Source: Linyphia triangularis (lineage: Eukaryota; Arthropoda; Arachnida; Araneae; Linyphiidae). From it: a stretch of 64,000 bases of DNA. The stretch's first letter is position 1. Each line of letters begins with the position of its first letter. Made by a program: the position numbers and the translations under genes. The stretch covers positions 33,833,424-33,897,423 of the forward strand of contig OZ021733.1 in assembly GCA_963978545.1 (NCBI GenBank), written 5' to 3'. Below, in pieces: positions 12,683-25,800 of this stretch. The notes under the pieces are model-generated. The model ran no database searches. It was not told where the DNA came from and saw only the letters and a program-made list of their open reading frames with translations.

Positions 12683-13944
12683 TTCTCTAAAATATTATTT
12701 ACTTCTTAAAAAGCATCACCTATGAAGTCATATGCTTTCATACATTTAAATTTATTAAAAGCATACATGACGTAATTAACTATGGATTTTATTAGCAAAA
12801 TGTTATTTTTATTTTATTTTTTGTTTGTTAATAACACAGTCCGCATGGCTCTAATATATGAACACTAACTACCATTCTAGGAAAAATGCCTATTCTTATT
12901 AATTTAAAAGATAGTTTCTATAATGAAATAACCCTTTTTGTTAACTAAATTGGGCATAAGCCACATTTACTGAGTTTTTGATTTCTGAATTTGTGGAAAA
13001 CTCAATAAATTGCTTATTCACAAATAAGTTATTGAAAATAGTTCAAGTTTGTTCTTCAACAGAGTGACATACTTTCGGAAACGCTTATATAAATAACTTT
13101 TTTTGATAAATGCATGCCAAATCAATTTTATTTATTTTAATATCTGCTTGAAAATTGCTATAATATCTCGTCTCGAAACAAATTTCTGGTTACGTCTTTG
13201 ATAAACATATTCATTAAATGAATAGTCATTTGGCAAAACGAATAAACATCAAAATCATAAATTGAATTTTGCTTGGGCATGTATAGGGAAAAGTTGAGAT
13301 TTGTTGATTTTTACTTAATTTTTTAAATCACATCATATTAGAAATATCAATCTAAAAAATGGGCTCAATAACTGAAAAACTAATTTTTAAATATTTTGCA
13401 AGACATTTCATTTCATTACCTATAATATATGCAGAAGATAAAAAAAACAAAAAAACTCGAAAATATTTAGATTTTTTCAACCTGGATAAGGAATGGGAAG
13501 AATGGAACACGAATAAGCAGTAGAAAACACTAAGAAAATTATTTACAAGTTCAGTAGAATTTTAAAACACGCTTTTAATAGCACGGATATTAACTCTTAC
13601 ACGTATGTAAGCATTACTCTATACGTTATACGTCAGGAAGCTTCTATGCCCTTTTAAGTAGCATAAAAAAAGTCATAGTTATGTTTTCATGCTTCTACAA
13701 ACTTCATTAAATAATCTAGTTAAAAACAATTTTTAAATGGTCTTTTGACTGTCGAGGACATAAAACATTTAAACTTTCTTTGGGTACAAGCGGTTTTTAC
13801 CTAAGAGGTAGAATTTCTGACCCTGGTATGGTAGATGCGATGGCTCGTAATCATTTTTAAGAGGGTATTATGCCTTCACTAAACGATAGTTTCTAAATTT
13901 GAAAAATATATTATTTTCTATGAAATGAGGTACTGCATTAATTT
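12683..13944. other. Gene-free stretch
   Basis: AT-rich DNA with no ORF, repeat end or structure I can support. Confidence 0.5.
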
Positions 13945-14258
13945 CCCAGCAGTATTGGCCAATATCAGAAACAGGGGTTCAGGAAAATTGGCCAATTCTG
14001 CCTAAAACTTGATTGACGTTCCAAAATACACAATTTAAAAAAAAAAAATGACGATGCCAAAAACATCACAAAACCTATATTTTGTTCCCCCACCCCCTAC
14101 TTTATTTTATAAATAAAATATTTCAATTTTAAAACTGTTCATCAACATTTCAAAATTTCATTTGGGGAGATTGACCTATTTTGGCAACAACGCCCGCTTT
14201 ACAACGTTTCACACCCGAATTGGCCAATGTTTAGCAATATGGGCCAGCGCGCTTCTGG
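13945..14258 (-). mobile_element. MITE family with GGCCAAT-rich ends, copy 1 (reverse orientation)
   Basis: Its reverse complement aligns with the elements at 30297-30634 and 45377-45713. Shared blocks include CAGTATTGGCCAA, CGTTCCAAAATACAC, TTCAATTTTAAAA and CATCAACATTTCAAAA. The ends are imperfect inverted repeats beginning CCCAG / CCAGA, each with GGCCAAT inside. There is no coding capacity, and the flanking duplication is not clear. Confidence 0.8.
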
Positions 14259-17200
14259 AGAGCAAACATCGAAAACATTCGATGTGCAACGGGGAGCAAA
14301 CATCGAAAGAACAGTTTTGTCGATAAACAATAAAAGTTGTATAATTTTTTTTTTAATCCATCTTTAACTTAGTAGAAATAAACGTAGATAATATATATTT
14401 TTAATAATTTAAAGTCTGAAAAAGTTGAAGCTTTAAATTGGTGGTGAGCCTGGTGGTTTTTGTAATCTGCTTTAAGAGATCGACTTCCATTAAGTGGAAG
14501 AGCGTCAAAAAAGATTATTCATCCCCCTCCCCTTTCCTATTTCATTATTTGAATTCTTGTCATAATTTTAGACTGTTTAAAAATTGAAGAAAATTAAATT
14601 ATTTTCCTTCAAAAGTTGTGAAAGATGACGGTGGGAGTAATGATCTACCATGCATCCCATGTATCTCCCCATGGATATATCATAAGTAAAACATGTGTAG
14701 GAGTGCAAATATGCAATAAATAGAAATTTTAGGAAAAATATGCATTTACAAAATGATTGAACATTTTGTTAAAAAAAAAAGTATTGTTTAATACGTTTTT
14801 ACCTATTAACATAAGAACATGAGTCCATATGGGTAGAACATCTATGAAACTGTGCAGTTTGGACCCAAAAAAACAACTTGACATTGTATAAAAACCCACC
14901 AAGTAAAATGGTCAGCCAGAAAAAGTTATGAAATCTGATGTTTGCCGCCAAGAGGCCATGTATAATAAACCACTTATAATAAACCCAAAGAAGTTATACG
15001 TGGTCGTGTTGTTATTTTTCGTCTATTTTCCAGGGGGCAAAACGATGGCAAAATAAATCAGGGTTCTAGCTGCAATAGAAACTGAGCTGAAAACGGGTCT
15101 AAGCTCGGTCAATATAATATATACTTACATGTCTGCCACCTTGACATCAGACTTGGCGGATGAGCATTGCCTCGTTCCTAGATAGGAATTTGAAAAATTT
15201 TCATCACAAAAAAATTAGTTGAATTGCGACAAAAATTGCCACTAAAAGGCCACTTCTATACATATTTTCCTTACGGTATATCCACGGGAGGATATACAAG
15301 GTGAAAATATTTTCATTGCCTCTCCCCCTACAACTTTTATAACTTGATCAGGAAAATTATTTAAACTTTTGCAATTTTACTGTCTAATTGAGAGAAGATG
15401 CGCTGCGAAAAAGTGCTAAAATACTAAGAAGAGAGAGAGATCGGGAGTGGGGGAGAGGGATGATTACTCCCCACCCTCTTCCGAAACGTTGTCACCTAGT
15501 ACAGGCTGATCGCTGAAAGCAGAATACAGAGCCATCAGGAAAATATAAAAACAGTCATCAGCAAAATATATTTATGGTATAAAATGATTCCATGCATTGA
15601 ACATCATTTTCACATGCTTTCTATATTTATTATTAAGTTAGGAAATAACTCATATGAATGAATTATATTTTGCTTTACGACAATGCTTTACGAGTAATGC
15701 GTTTAACAGAGATTTATCGGCATTTGACTGCATCCGATTAGAATTTTCGTAAAAAGAATTTTGTGCTCTTTTATAGCATATTTTTTTTAATGTTATGTCA
15801 AAAAAGGATAATGTATGTTTCAGCTTTAAATATATAAATTAGTGAATTCATAATATATTTTTTTGCTATTTTCAAACAGTTTCAAAACATTCCGAGGACT
15901 CACAACGCTATAACTCAGAAAAATTTGCTTTACTTTATCGAAAGAATATTTTAAAATGTTTATTATGCAATATAAATAAAATTTAGTGATTGATTGTGAG
16001 AATTGTTAAAATTTAGTAATAAGAACATCGTATACCTTAGTAAACCAATATTCTTAGGACTCTATACTTTTTCAGACTTTTAATAATTAAAAAAAAAAAA
16101 AAAATACTACCTACGTTTTTAGCATTCAGATGGATTTTAAAAGATTTTTTTGTCTGTCAACTATCGTTGTAAATTAACGAAACTGCTATTTTGATGTTTG
16201 CTATTAATACAATGAGGCTTGTCTTCGTAAATTATGAGCTATCGTTTGCCTTGTACGAATCCTCTAATGACTAGGCTGGAATCAATTACGAGGTATCGCA
16301 TATACAATAGCTCCTCGATATATCGCAGTTGTCGGATGAAAAGCAAAGTGAGTGATATATCGAGCGACATGATGAAATGTAAAAACGGGAAATCAGGAAA
16401 AATGGGAAGCATAGCAAAAGCATGATTTATCCGAAAGAAGAAAATTTCGGTGCTTTATTATGTTTTCTACAGGCAAAAGAACGTGGAAACTATTAACTAG
16501 TTTATTTAATTAATTTTACACTTTTGAGGACTTTTACCATCCTACTAGCAAGTGCTTAGAAGCTTTTCATCACATAATATAAGAAATACTGCTTAGATAT
16601 GGTTAAGAACTAATGCTAATAAAATCGATTCTAGAAATCTTGATGATGAAAATTAAGTAATGGTGTTGTAAAATTGTAATAGTTGTCTTATTATTCTCTG
16701 CTATTTATTCGTGTTTCATTCCTGTTGTTCAAACAGGTCATCACGAGACAACTTCAGACACCCTAGGATGTGTGCCGGAGATTGTCATTTGTGACAATCG
16801 GGATGAGATTTACAACCGCCTAGGAAAGTAAGGCCTCTTAGATGACCACTGAAAAAACGGGAAAGTTACGTCTGGGCTCGTCTGTCGCAATTTAGAGCAG
16901 TGGATCTTCCTGGACGATCAACGCGATATCAAGAGTGTACCGGTGGGACAAACCAAGTCTGCTTATCGGAAAAATTTCTGACAGAGAACAGCTCATGGTT
17001 TGTAAGAGAAGCAGTGGATGGCAATGTTTCTTCAACACCCTCCTTCGCTAAGACGTAAGACCAGCAGCCTCCTCATTTTCCCATATGCCTACAGTGAGCC
17101 CATAAGAAGTTTCATTATACCTCTCCCTTATTGGGGTTAAAAAAATTATATATCTACAATTTTTTTTCCTTCTACAAATACTACAGCTAGAGAAATGAAG

Positions 17201-18409
17201 TCGCTTCATATTAGTTTTTTAACTATTAAATCAGTTTTGTTCTATCTCCTTTCCTAATAATGTTAGATTTAAAACTTTTTTAAATAAAAAAACAATTCTT
17301 TTTAACTCTTCATTACATTTCTAGTTATCTTTCAAGCAAAAGTAAATTTCGGATTTTCGATTTGGCGAGTGAAAATTTATTTATTGAATGCGATTATCAG
17401 GGATGTGTCCAGAAATTTGCTTCAGAGGAGATATAATGGCAATTTTCAAACTTATACTAAAATAGTTTACATTGATGTGACATGCATTTAGCAAAGTCAT
17501 TTACTAGAGGTTACATTTACTTAGTTGTTGTTATGTACATTTACTTAGTTGTTGCATGTTTCCAAAATGTTGTTTTATTCTAGAATAAACTTTGAAAAAT
17601 TCGTAAGTTTAAAACTCATTAAATTACATCCTCACAGAAAAATTATCTAAAATGGCTATTTGGTTTTTGAAACTATTTTTTTAATTAATAAGAACAATCT
17701 AATTAATTCGTACGATTTATTGAAATTTTGATAAATATATATTTTTCAAGAACCACCTTGAACAAAATCGTAAGTATCGCAGTTCAAGAATTACTAATAT
17801 ATTTAATTAATAATATAGTGCAAATTAACATCTGATATTATCGTGGAGTATCGAATGTTATACGACTTATTATCTGAAAAGCAATTCATTTTTAGTTCCA
17901 TGTTTTAATGAGCAGAAAGAACGATTTCGGTTTGGAATAAATTTCCATTTTTTACGCGCCTGTTGAGAGTCACTTTATCTTCCAACGATAAGTTAAAAGC
18001 TGTTTGCTTCCACTAATGTGTCTTATTGATCTAAAATAAATAATGGTAAGATAACAAATCAATAAATCAAATAACAAAATTGGAAATACTTTTTTTTTAA
18101 TTAGTTTTTCTTTATGCTAAATAAAATAGCCGCAATTGCAAAAACCTTTTATTACAGGAGGAAAATCCTTCCAAATGAATTTTTTTTCTATGATTTAAAA
18201 ATTATCTGGAATGAAAAGAATTTTTGGAACAATGGCGAGAAGATATCACCTTCCAAAAAAGAAAAAAATCATTACAATTTGAAACTTCTCTTGTAACATA
18301 GCTCCTTAACCCATGCTTGCAGTTCTTTCCGATATGTGCTTTAAAATATGCCTCCCAAAAAAGCCATTAACACAAATCTCTCTATTAATTCCAGAATAAC
18401 AAAATCCCT
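14259..18409. other. Gene-free stretch
   Basis: No recognisable gene. At about 16295-16435, TCCTCGATATATCGCA and an inverted TCGATATATCACTCACTTTG resemble the end region of pogo-like elements, but only one end is visible. A mildly GC-elevated part at 16735-17110 has no open frame or repeat signature. Confidence 0.45.
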
Positions 18410-19560
18410 TCGTGCATGTCGGTCTGTTTCTCCTTCAATTGAGAAGAAGTACACGTATGGTACTTTACCATCCCAGCAAAGATCAGTCGGAACAGTGGCG
18501 AGAAAGAATTAATGAATGCGTCGATTGCAGCTGCCGACACTAAAGAAAAAGAAAGAAAAAGCCATTAGCATCCGAAACCCCGGGCAACTTTATCCTCCCC
18601 ACACATTTTCATTTTTATCTATCTCGGCCCCCCCTCCCCATACAACAAGCCAGTGTAACCGTGTTGCCTCCCGCAGTAAACGTCAGCGCACTCATTGGCC
18701 CGGAAAAAACTTTCAATTTTTGTCGAAGCGAGTTCAGTCCCCGCGGTGCTTTCCTGAACTACCGCCGCTCAGATGGCTGTTTTTGCGCCCCAGTCTTTAT
18801 TTTGCGCCAGTGGCCAGTCTTCGGTTGCATCACTTTACCAGAAAGAGATGTCGCAGATAGTGGACTTCGGGAGGCGTGAGAAAGGCTAATTTCGACACGA
18901 TAATTGGCCTAGCACTCCCGTCACCACAATAGACACTTCTCTGATTTCATAACGCACCCTCCCCCCATCCCAACTAGAAAGCTCCACTAACTTCCCCCAC
19001 CTTTCAGCGTCTGTCTTTCATTCCATTCTCCCCACAAAAAATGTATTACCTCCTCCCCCCCATTTCATTTTACCCCCCTCCCGACCGTTACAAAAACGCG
19101 ATCCGTTTTGATGGGATCCCATTTAGCGGAGCGAGTCCATTTTTTTAGCGCCTTTTCACCAGATCTGGAATTGTAGGTAGTCCATAGATGATATCGAAAA
19201 GCGAGTGGGGAGGGAGAATACAGAAAAAAAAAAGGGCATCGGCTTTTAATAATGGGAGATAACCGATGAAGTGAGAGTAATATTTTCGGTGGTAAACATT
19301 GGCTCAAGGCAAATAAAAGGGCGCCTCGCCTCGTATCTCTAATGAAGTAGGGGATCCCATCGGTCAAATTTAATTAAATCCCCCTTCTCGTGGCATCTGC
19401 GGAATGTGGCTCCGGAATTTGCCAGTGTGGCCAAGTGCTTTATTATGTGCCTACCCCCTCCCTTCTGAAGGACTTGTTGCACCCCCACTTCCCTAACTGA
19501 CTCCGTATCGAGACTATAGGACTTCGAGCAAATATTCCAATAATGAATGTGCTCCCAAAC
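18410..19560. other. GC-elevated block, candidate regulatory DNA or lost-family repeat
   Basis: Base composition rises well above the AT-rich background, with CG dinucleotides (GCGAGTTCAG, CCCCGCGGTGC, GGCGCCTCGCC), CCAAT/ATTGG boxes, TTAATTAAA-type homeodomain sites and many short C runs. Frames up to 114 codons exist on both strands but resemble nothing I know and conflict with one another. No TIR, LINE or SINE signature is seen. It could be a CpG-rich promoter or enhancer of a distant gene, or an unknown repeat. Confidence 0.4.
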
Positions 19561-19565
19561 GTTAG

Positions 19566-19910
19566 TGTTCGGAGAACGCGCTGCTGTTGGCGTCGGATTA
19601 TTAGGATAAATAAAGTAATGGAGTTGTTGAGTTTCTATTGAGTCAAGTGCAATCATCCCGTTAAAGTATTTCGTTGCAATAAGGAAACTTTTTGAAATGA
19701 AATACAGCGCTTAATTGCCCTTGAGTCATTTTTGTTGTTCGGGGTGGATAGAAAAACGCGATGATATTGGTTTCGGATTAAAGGGATAGATGAAGTGATG
19801 AAGTTGGTGAGTTTATTGAGTAATGTGAAACCCTCCTCCTGAAAAGTATTTCGCTGAAGTAGGGAAGCTTTTTTAAATGAATTACGCAATTTGCTTTGGC
19901 TATAAATAAT
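19566..19910. repeat. Diverged tandem duplication, period about 180 bp
   Basis: CGGATTATTAGGATAAATAAAGT (19594, in part) corresponds to CGGATTAAAGGGATAGATGAAGT (19774, in part). The match continues through GAGTTGTTGAGTTT / AAGTTGGTGAGTTT, AAGTATTTCGTTG / AAGTATTTCGCTG and AAACTTTTTGAAATGAA / AAGCTTTTTTAAATGAA, and extends upstream through GTTCGG and AACGCG. It abuts the GC-elevated block on its left. No coding function is seen. Confidence 0.72.
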
Positions 19911-21371
19911 TATAAGTTGTTTATGATTGATTGCGAAAATTATAGAAACTTTTTTAGAGATCAAGTACAAGGGTTTCATTCTGTATAAAATCAACAAATA
20001 AAGGGGGTTTTGATACCCAATCTCTTCTATTTTCGAAAAAATCTTTGAAATCCTTTTTCAAATTGTTAAAAATAACAATATAAAATGTTCTCTATTAGTT
20101 GAAATTTTACCATTTCTTATGAATTTATCAAATTTCGCAACCTCGTAAATTTTTTACCAAGAGAGATATGTCGTGAATTTTTAAAATACCTTATAAATAT
20201 TGCAATTCGTTTGCTATTCTTTCTGACTTTAGCTCATATTATCTTAAACTCATTTGTAAATATTGTCATTTCATTTCTAAAAAGTTAAAAACATTTGAAG
20301 TGAGCTATATAAAATTTAATTTTTAACAATAGCATTATCTGTTAAGAAATAAACACATTAATTGATGCTACTATCAACTTACATCATAAAAATATATGGT
20401 TTAATGTCGAGTTCCAGAGATTTCAAACGTTCGTTAAATATCATATTGTCTGTATTCATACCGTACTTTTCAATACATGGGAACCACCTAAGCAAACGCT
20501 TGTGAAGCTTCTCATCTTACTCCAATGTAAACCTCCATGATGTAAACGGGAAGTCCCTTTTTGTTCTTGTTCAATGTCCCTTATCCCCGACCCCTGGTTT
20601 AGTTTTTGAACTCCTAACCGCCAACGAAGTGGAACAACAAACCGCTGGGTTCAAAATTGAAGGACATCCATCCTGGAAAATACTAAAAACTGCCAAAATT
20701 CATAAAATAATTTACTAAAAGAAACTTTGTTAGAAAGACATTATCTTTAAAAAGCAATAAAAACCATCATTGTTATAATACATAAGTACATTTATATCTT
20801 GTTAATCAAAAGAAAGGTTATGAGGGAAAACCATCAAGTAAATAAATTATTAATCGTAATAAACCGAGTGAAAAAAAATTACCCCTTATGAAACTCACTT
20901 CAAAATACTCGATAACGAATGATTGAGATGTCATGTTAAACCATTCGATTAACAAAAATCTAATACCAAGTAATTTTTCTCAAACGACTATGCTTACTAT
21001 GTATGTTTAACTGCGAAAACTACACAGGGACAAAAATGTGTAAGATTGCCAATATTTCTGGGAGAAAACACTCAACTTAGTTACTTTCCTACCCCAGTAA
21101 AATAAAATTTTAAAAAACCTCAATGAAAATAGCTTTTTCTAAGAATTATACCATGACTAAGTACTCATATGTCGGGGGTTACATACCCAAATTAAGTAAT
21201 CCCAAATGATAGGGTTATTTTTATATCCAATTTTTTTTATATGCCAGCTGTTTTAAAAAACAAATTCAGTGCAGAATGAGAATCAAATCAAATCGTTTAC
21301 ATTGCAGGTCAGCACCTTAATAGCTGCATCAAAAAAAAAAAATTGCAGAAAATTAGTATACTTTTTACTTA
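19911..21371. other. Gene-free stretch
   Basis: AT-rich. Only 20400-20700 is less AT-rich, with no ORF or repeat signature I recognise. Confidence 0.5.
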
Positions 21372-21669
21372 ACAGCAACGAAATAAACATCAAATGCAAA
21401 AACAACTGGAATAGGCATATTTGTCAATTACAGTAACTTCGTCAGGGGTTGACCACTATAATCATCACCTAAATTCAAGAATTTTTCTGTATATGTCATG
21501 GCAAAAGACTAAATGACATATGTTACCCCAAAATATGTCATTTAGGCTTTTGCCATGACGTATACAGAAAAATTCTCCTATTTTGGGTTGATTACAGTGG
21601 TCATCCCCTGAAAAAGTTACTATAATAGACAAATATGCCGTTTCCAGTTTTTTTTTTTCCACTGCTGTA
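21372..21669. mobile_element. Foldback (long palindrome) element, arms about 125-140 bp
   Basis: The sequence reads nearly the same inward from both sides: AACTGGAATAGGCATATTTG pairs with the inverse of CAAATATGCCGTTTCCAGTT, TCAGGGGTTGACCACT with AGTGGTCATCCCCTGA, and TTTTTCTGTATATGTCATGG with CCATGACGTATACAGAAAAA. The centre is about 11 bp (GTTACCCCAAA, near 21522-21532). The outer parts both read ACAGCA, typical of a foldback MITE. A transcript would form a long imperfect hairpin. Confidence 0.82.
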
Positions 21670-22211
21670 ATTTCAATAACTACTAACGTTGTCGCGTGGC
21701 TGTAGCGCCGATAACTTAGTCGGTAGGTTTTAACTTAAATTTGTTTACAGAGGTTATGCCTTTTTATTTTACTCTTTCAATTTAGATTAATTTTTCATGT
21801 TAAGTTTTACATTTAACTTATTCAAAGGTTAATCCAAACCAAAATGGACAAAATAACCATTGGTTAAGTTAGATATTTGGTTAAGTATTTAAAAAGTAAT
21901 CATTTACGATGAGACCGAGTATTAAACATGATTAAATTTGTTGCTTCTAATCTTAGAATTTAGGGTAACCCAGATTGACTTGTGAAGTTAAAGAGTAAAC
22001 TATAATATTAAAATATTATTTTAGGGCAAATATTAACGTTATCTTTTCGCTACTTTTCTTTTATTATCATAAAGTGGTGTCACAAGAAATATTTTTAACT
22101 ATTAATCGTCAATTAGTCTTAAGAATTCAATTAAATATTAACATTTTTGGAATCTTACTACAGGTCTCGCTGGATAAAACACATTACTCTTGGCAAATTT
22201 TACAAGTTTAA

Positions 22212-22403
<192 letters not shown>

Positions 22404-24511
22404 CCAAGTTACAAGACGAGGATGTGTTTCTTGACTGGTTTATATTAAATATTTATTTTAACATAAGTAGGTGTTGCTTTAAATTAGAGATAAGTTTTTA
22501 AAACAGGATTTAGTTAACAAAAAAATTTCAAACATTTTGGTTTTTATAGTAAAAATTACACAGATTTTTTTTAAACTTATGTTATTTTTAAAAAATTAAT
22601 AAATAAAAGAATGAATGCATCTTGATGAAGTACAAATATTGATTAGTTGTAACACAGTTGAAACTATTAAAAATAATATGGGTAATAATAATATATCTAT
22701 ATAGCAAAAAAGACGAGTAAGAGCAATTTCGGTTTCATTTTGTACAAAGTCACAGAAAGTATGATTTTATAGTACATGCATTATTAAGAAAACATGTGCT
22801 GAATTTTTCATTTAAAATCCTACCATTTTATGTTAAATGTTTTTATAGAGACACTGTTTTCAATCGCATAGTTGATATTTGAGAGTACAGAGATAACTAA
22901 TATAATTAGTATTTTTAAATAAGGGTGAATTCATTGTTATAATGTTATATAACATTCGTATTTTTGTTAGAATTTTGATGAGATTCAGCTTAATGATGGG
23001 GATATCAGCGTAAAGATTGCGGTCCCCGCGTAAATTTTATTCGCCCCCCTCCCCCCCAACACATTTCTTTTTAATTTGATAATAGTTTTATTGTACTTAT
23101 AAACAGTGGTACTGATTTTGCAAAGAGGGGTAGTGCAGTTTGACCCTCCAATTTTAGTGTTTTTGACGGTGAAATGGTTAATACCTTTTAGTTTGTCTCT
23201 CCTACCACTTTTAGTAGCTGTCAATCTCTAGAATGAAATTTTTTTAGGATTGCACAAAGAGTTCAGTTATTTTTATTATGTCTTTTTTGATAAAGTTCCA
23301 ATGTTAGTTAATTATATATTATTGTTCAAAACGTTAAAACAGTATTTTAGACAAATTTCAACTAAGATTTTTTTTAAAGTTTTATTCGTAAAATTGAAAT
23401 AGTTTCAATTATTTTATTAAAGTTTTTTTTTTATTAACGTAGCCATTTTAGTTAGTCATATATTAATGTTCAAAATGTTAGGAGAATTACCGTAGGAAAA
23501 TATTTTGCAATACTTATAAACTTAATTTGAAGTACTTACGTTTTCTGCAACTCCTGAAAGAGCAGTATTCTTAGTTTCACCAATTAAAATAAACTATTCT
23601 TTTTTGAGATATTTTTTAATGCAATATTAATTTTTTGGTGACACTTAACAGAGCACTATATATTGGAAAAACTGAGCGTGAGCAAAATTCTAAGCTAATA
23701 CGGAAATGCTCAAACATCTTATTTTAATTTTTTTCAATATCCATTCTCAAGAAAGAACATATAATTATCTTTTCGTTTCTGTAAATGATTTCAAAAGTAA
23801 TATAGGGCAAACATTCATTTACTTTATAAAATCTTCTCTTTCATAAGAAGTATGATAATTACGTTAATAAATTTTATACGGATTTGTTAGTTTCTATGTT
23901 CAAAGAATGTCAAAAGATTTTGTTCATAGCTGTCATCAGAGAATTAAGGTAATTACAATTTACCAAGTATTTTATTTTCAAAGCAACTGACTCAACTAAA
24001 TGTTACTTATGTATCATACTTTGATGTATTTTTATGTTTTTTAGAAAAATATAAATCATTGAAATATATTTTTACTGTTTTGCTGTATATAATAGCTTGT
24101 GATTAACGTTTTAGTAATTTTATAGAATTTTATTCCTTCCACCATCCGGCCTCGTTTTCAGGTCCCAATCATCCCGCATTGTAGTCCATCAGTATTGCCA
24201 CTGCATGGACATGATCCCTTTCAACAATAAATGTCATAATTAAGTGAAAAATTAAGAGGAATTAAGCTTTAAATCTTGTACAACATGTAGAATATGGTAA
24301 TTCATATCAACAACTTTTCTTATGACTTCACTAACTGAAGATTATCCACCCCACCTAATAATTCCTTGATAAAAGCTTTAATATTCTTTTGGGTTGTAAT
24401 AAAGAATTCTTCGGACATCATCAAGTTTTTTTTTTTTTTTTACTTTGATGTGGTTTGTCCTAGAAAAGGTGATTCTGTTGAAAAAATATTTTTGACATTG
24501 AGTTGCTTGAA

Positions 24512-24515
<4 letters not shown>

Positions 24516-24554
<39 letters not shown>
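24516..24554. repeat. (TA)n microsatellite, about 19 units
   Basis: A pure TA run followed by T10 or so. No associated element is seen. Confidence 0.95.
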
Positions 24555-24562
<8 letters not shown>

Positions 24563-25039
24563 TTAGTAACTTGATGTCAATTGTTTGATAAACCATGAAT
24601 GGTTTGGAGTCTATCCTTTATTTCTAAGTACGAGCCTTTTAGGGTTTATGAATATGAACTTAAATTAGGAAATACTTTCCTGGAAGACGTTCAAGGTAAG
24701 ATGGCCACCTTCGCACGTATTCTTTTCTTTTTCGCATTTTTGTAACATTCTTCAAAGCTCTGAAGATTTTTTTACCCCCGGAAACAGAATTTTTTGAAGG
24801 AGCCATTCTCTTAAAAGAATTAAATTATATATTTTATTTATGAGGTAAATGTCTCGTATGCGTTGCTTACATTTTTCCGAGGTCTTGCGAACCTGTGGTT
24901 AATATTATTTATGAACTACAAATGAGGCTCTAATTTGCCAATTGAGTTAGGATAGATTTATTTAAATAGAGAGTGTGATTAAAAATACCATGATCTAAAA
25001 CCATGTATGAGAGGCACCCTTTTTAGAGCAAAACAAAAG

Positions 25040-25800
25040 AGGATACAATCATTGACAATAACACACATTAAAAAAATATCACCAAATGTATCTAAAAAAA
25101 TTATCCAGCTAAGTTGAGTTCTTGTATATTGTGAGATTTCTTTTAAAGCAAACTATATAAAATATAGATACAAATAATAATAAAAATTTACCCAAAAATC
25201 TACCACCAAAAAGAAAACTTCAGAAAGGCAGGCATCCATAAGAAACAAAAGCCAGCATCATGCAAGGTTAGAAGACGCCATGTTTGGACTACTACTAAAA
25301 ATATCAGCATCCTCTCAGGTGAAAAAAACTTTGTTTTTTACTTCGTATAATAAATCCAAAGAGAAAAAACTCTACCAACAATATCTTCGAGAAACACATG
25401 CAATGTCCTTTTCAAAAGCAATGTGTCCCAAACGAAACTTAGACTACTTATGGTGTGAGCTCTGTTAAGAACCAACCTCCAGAGAATCTAATCATTGACA
25501 ATAAAAAAAATTAAAAAATCACACAAAAGATCTACCCCCAAGAAAACTTTCAGAAAGACAAGTCTTCCAAAAAAAAAAAAAAAAAAAAAAAAATTAAAAA
25601 AAAATGCTATTACAATGCATGGTTATGAAGATGTCTTTTTTGAACTAATACGAAGAACATCGGCATACTGTCCAGTGAATAAAGAACCTCTCCTTATAAT
25701 GAAACCAAAGCGGAAAAAAAAGCTACCAACATGAACCTCCCGGAATAACAGGCGAAGTCCTCGTAAAAAACAATGTGTCTCGCGAAGCTGTTACCATGTA
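25040..25800. repeat. Diverged tandem duplication, unit about 435 bp
   Basis: Two units (about 25045-25440 and 25488-25800) share in the same order AATCATTGACAATAA, AGAAAACTT.CAGAAAG, GAAGA.G.C.T.TTTGGACT-like, CAGCAT / CGGCATACT, AATCCAAAG / AACCAAAG, CTACCAACA and AAAAGCAATGTGTC / AAAACAATGTGTC. The first has an extra 100 bp or so near the start. Short frames here are not conserved between units, so coding is unlikely. Confidence 0.6.

Noticed and set aside
16295..16435. pogo-like end with TCGATATATCG motifs
   Set aside because: Only one end is visible, with no matching second terminus or TA duplication.
18516..18860. Frame of 114 codons in the GC-elevated block
   Set aside because: Basic, low-complexity product, no homology I recognise, and competing frames on both strands. 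Better explained by base composition.
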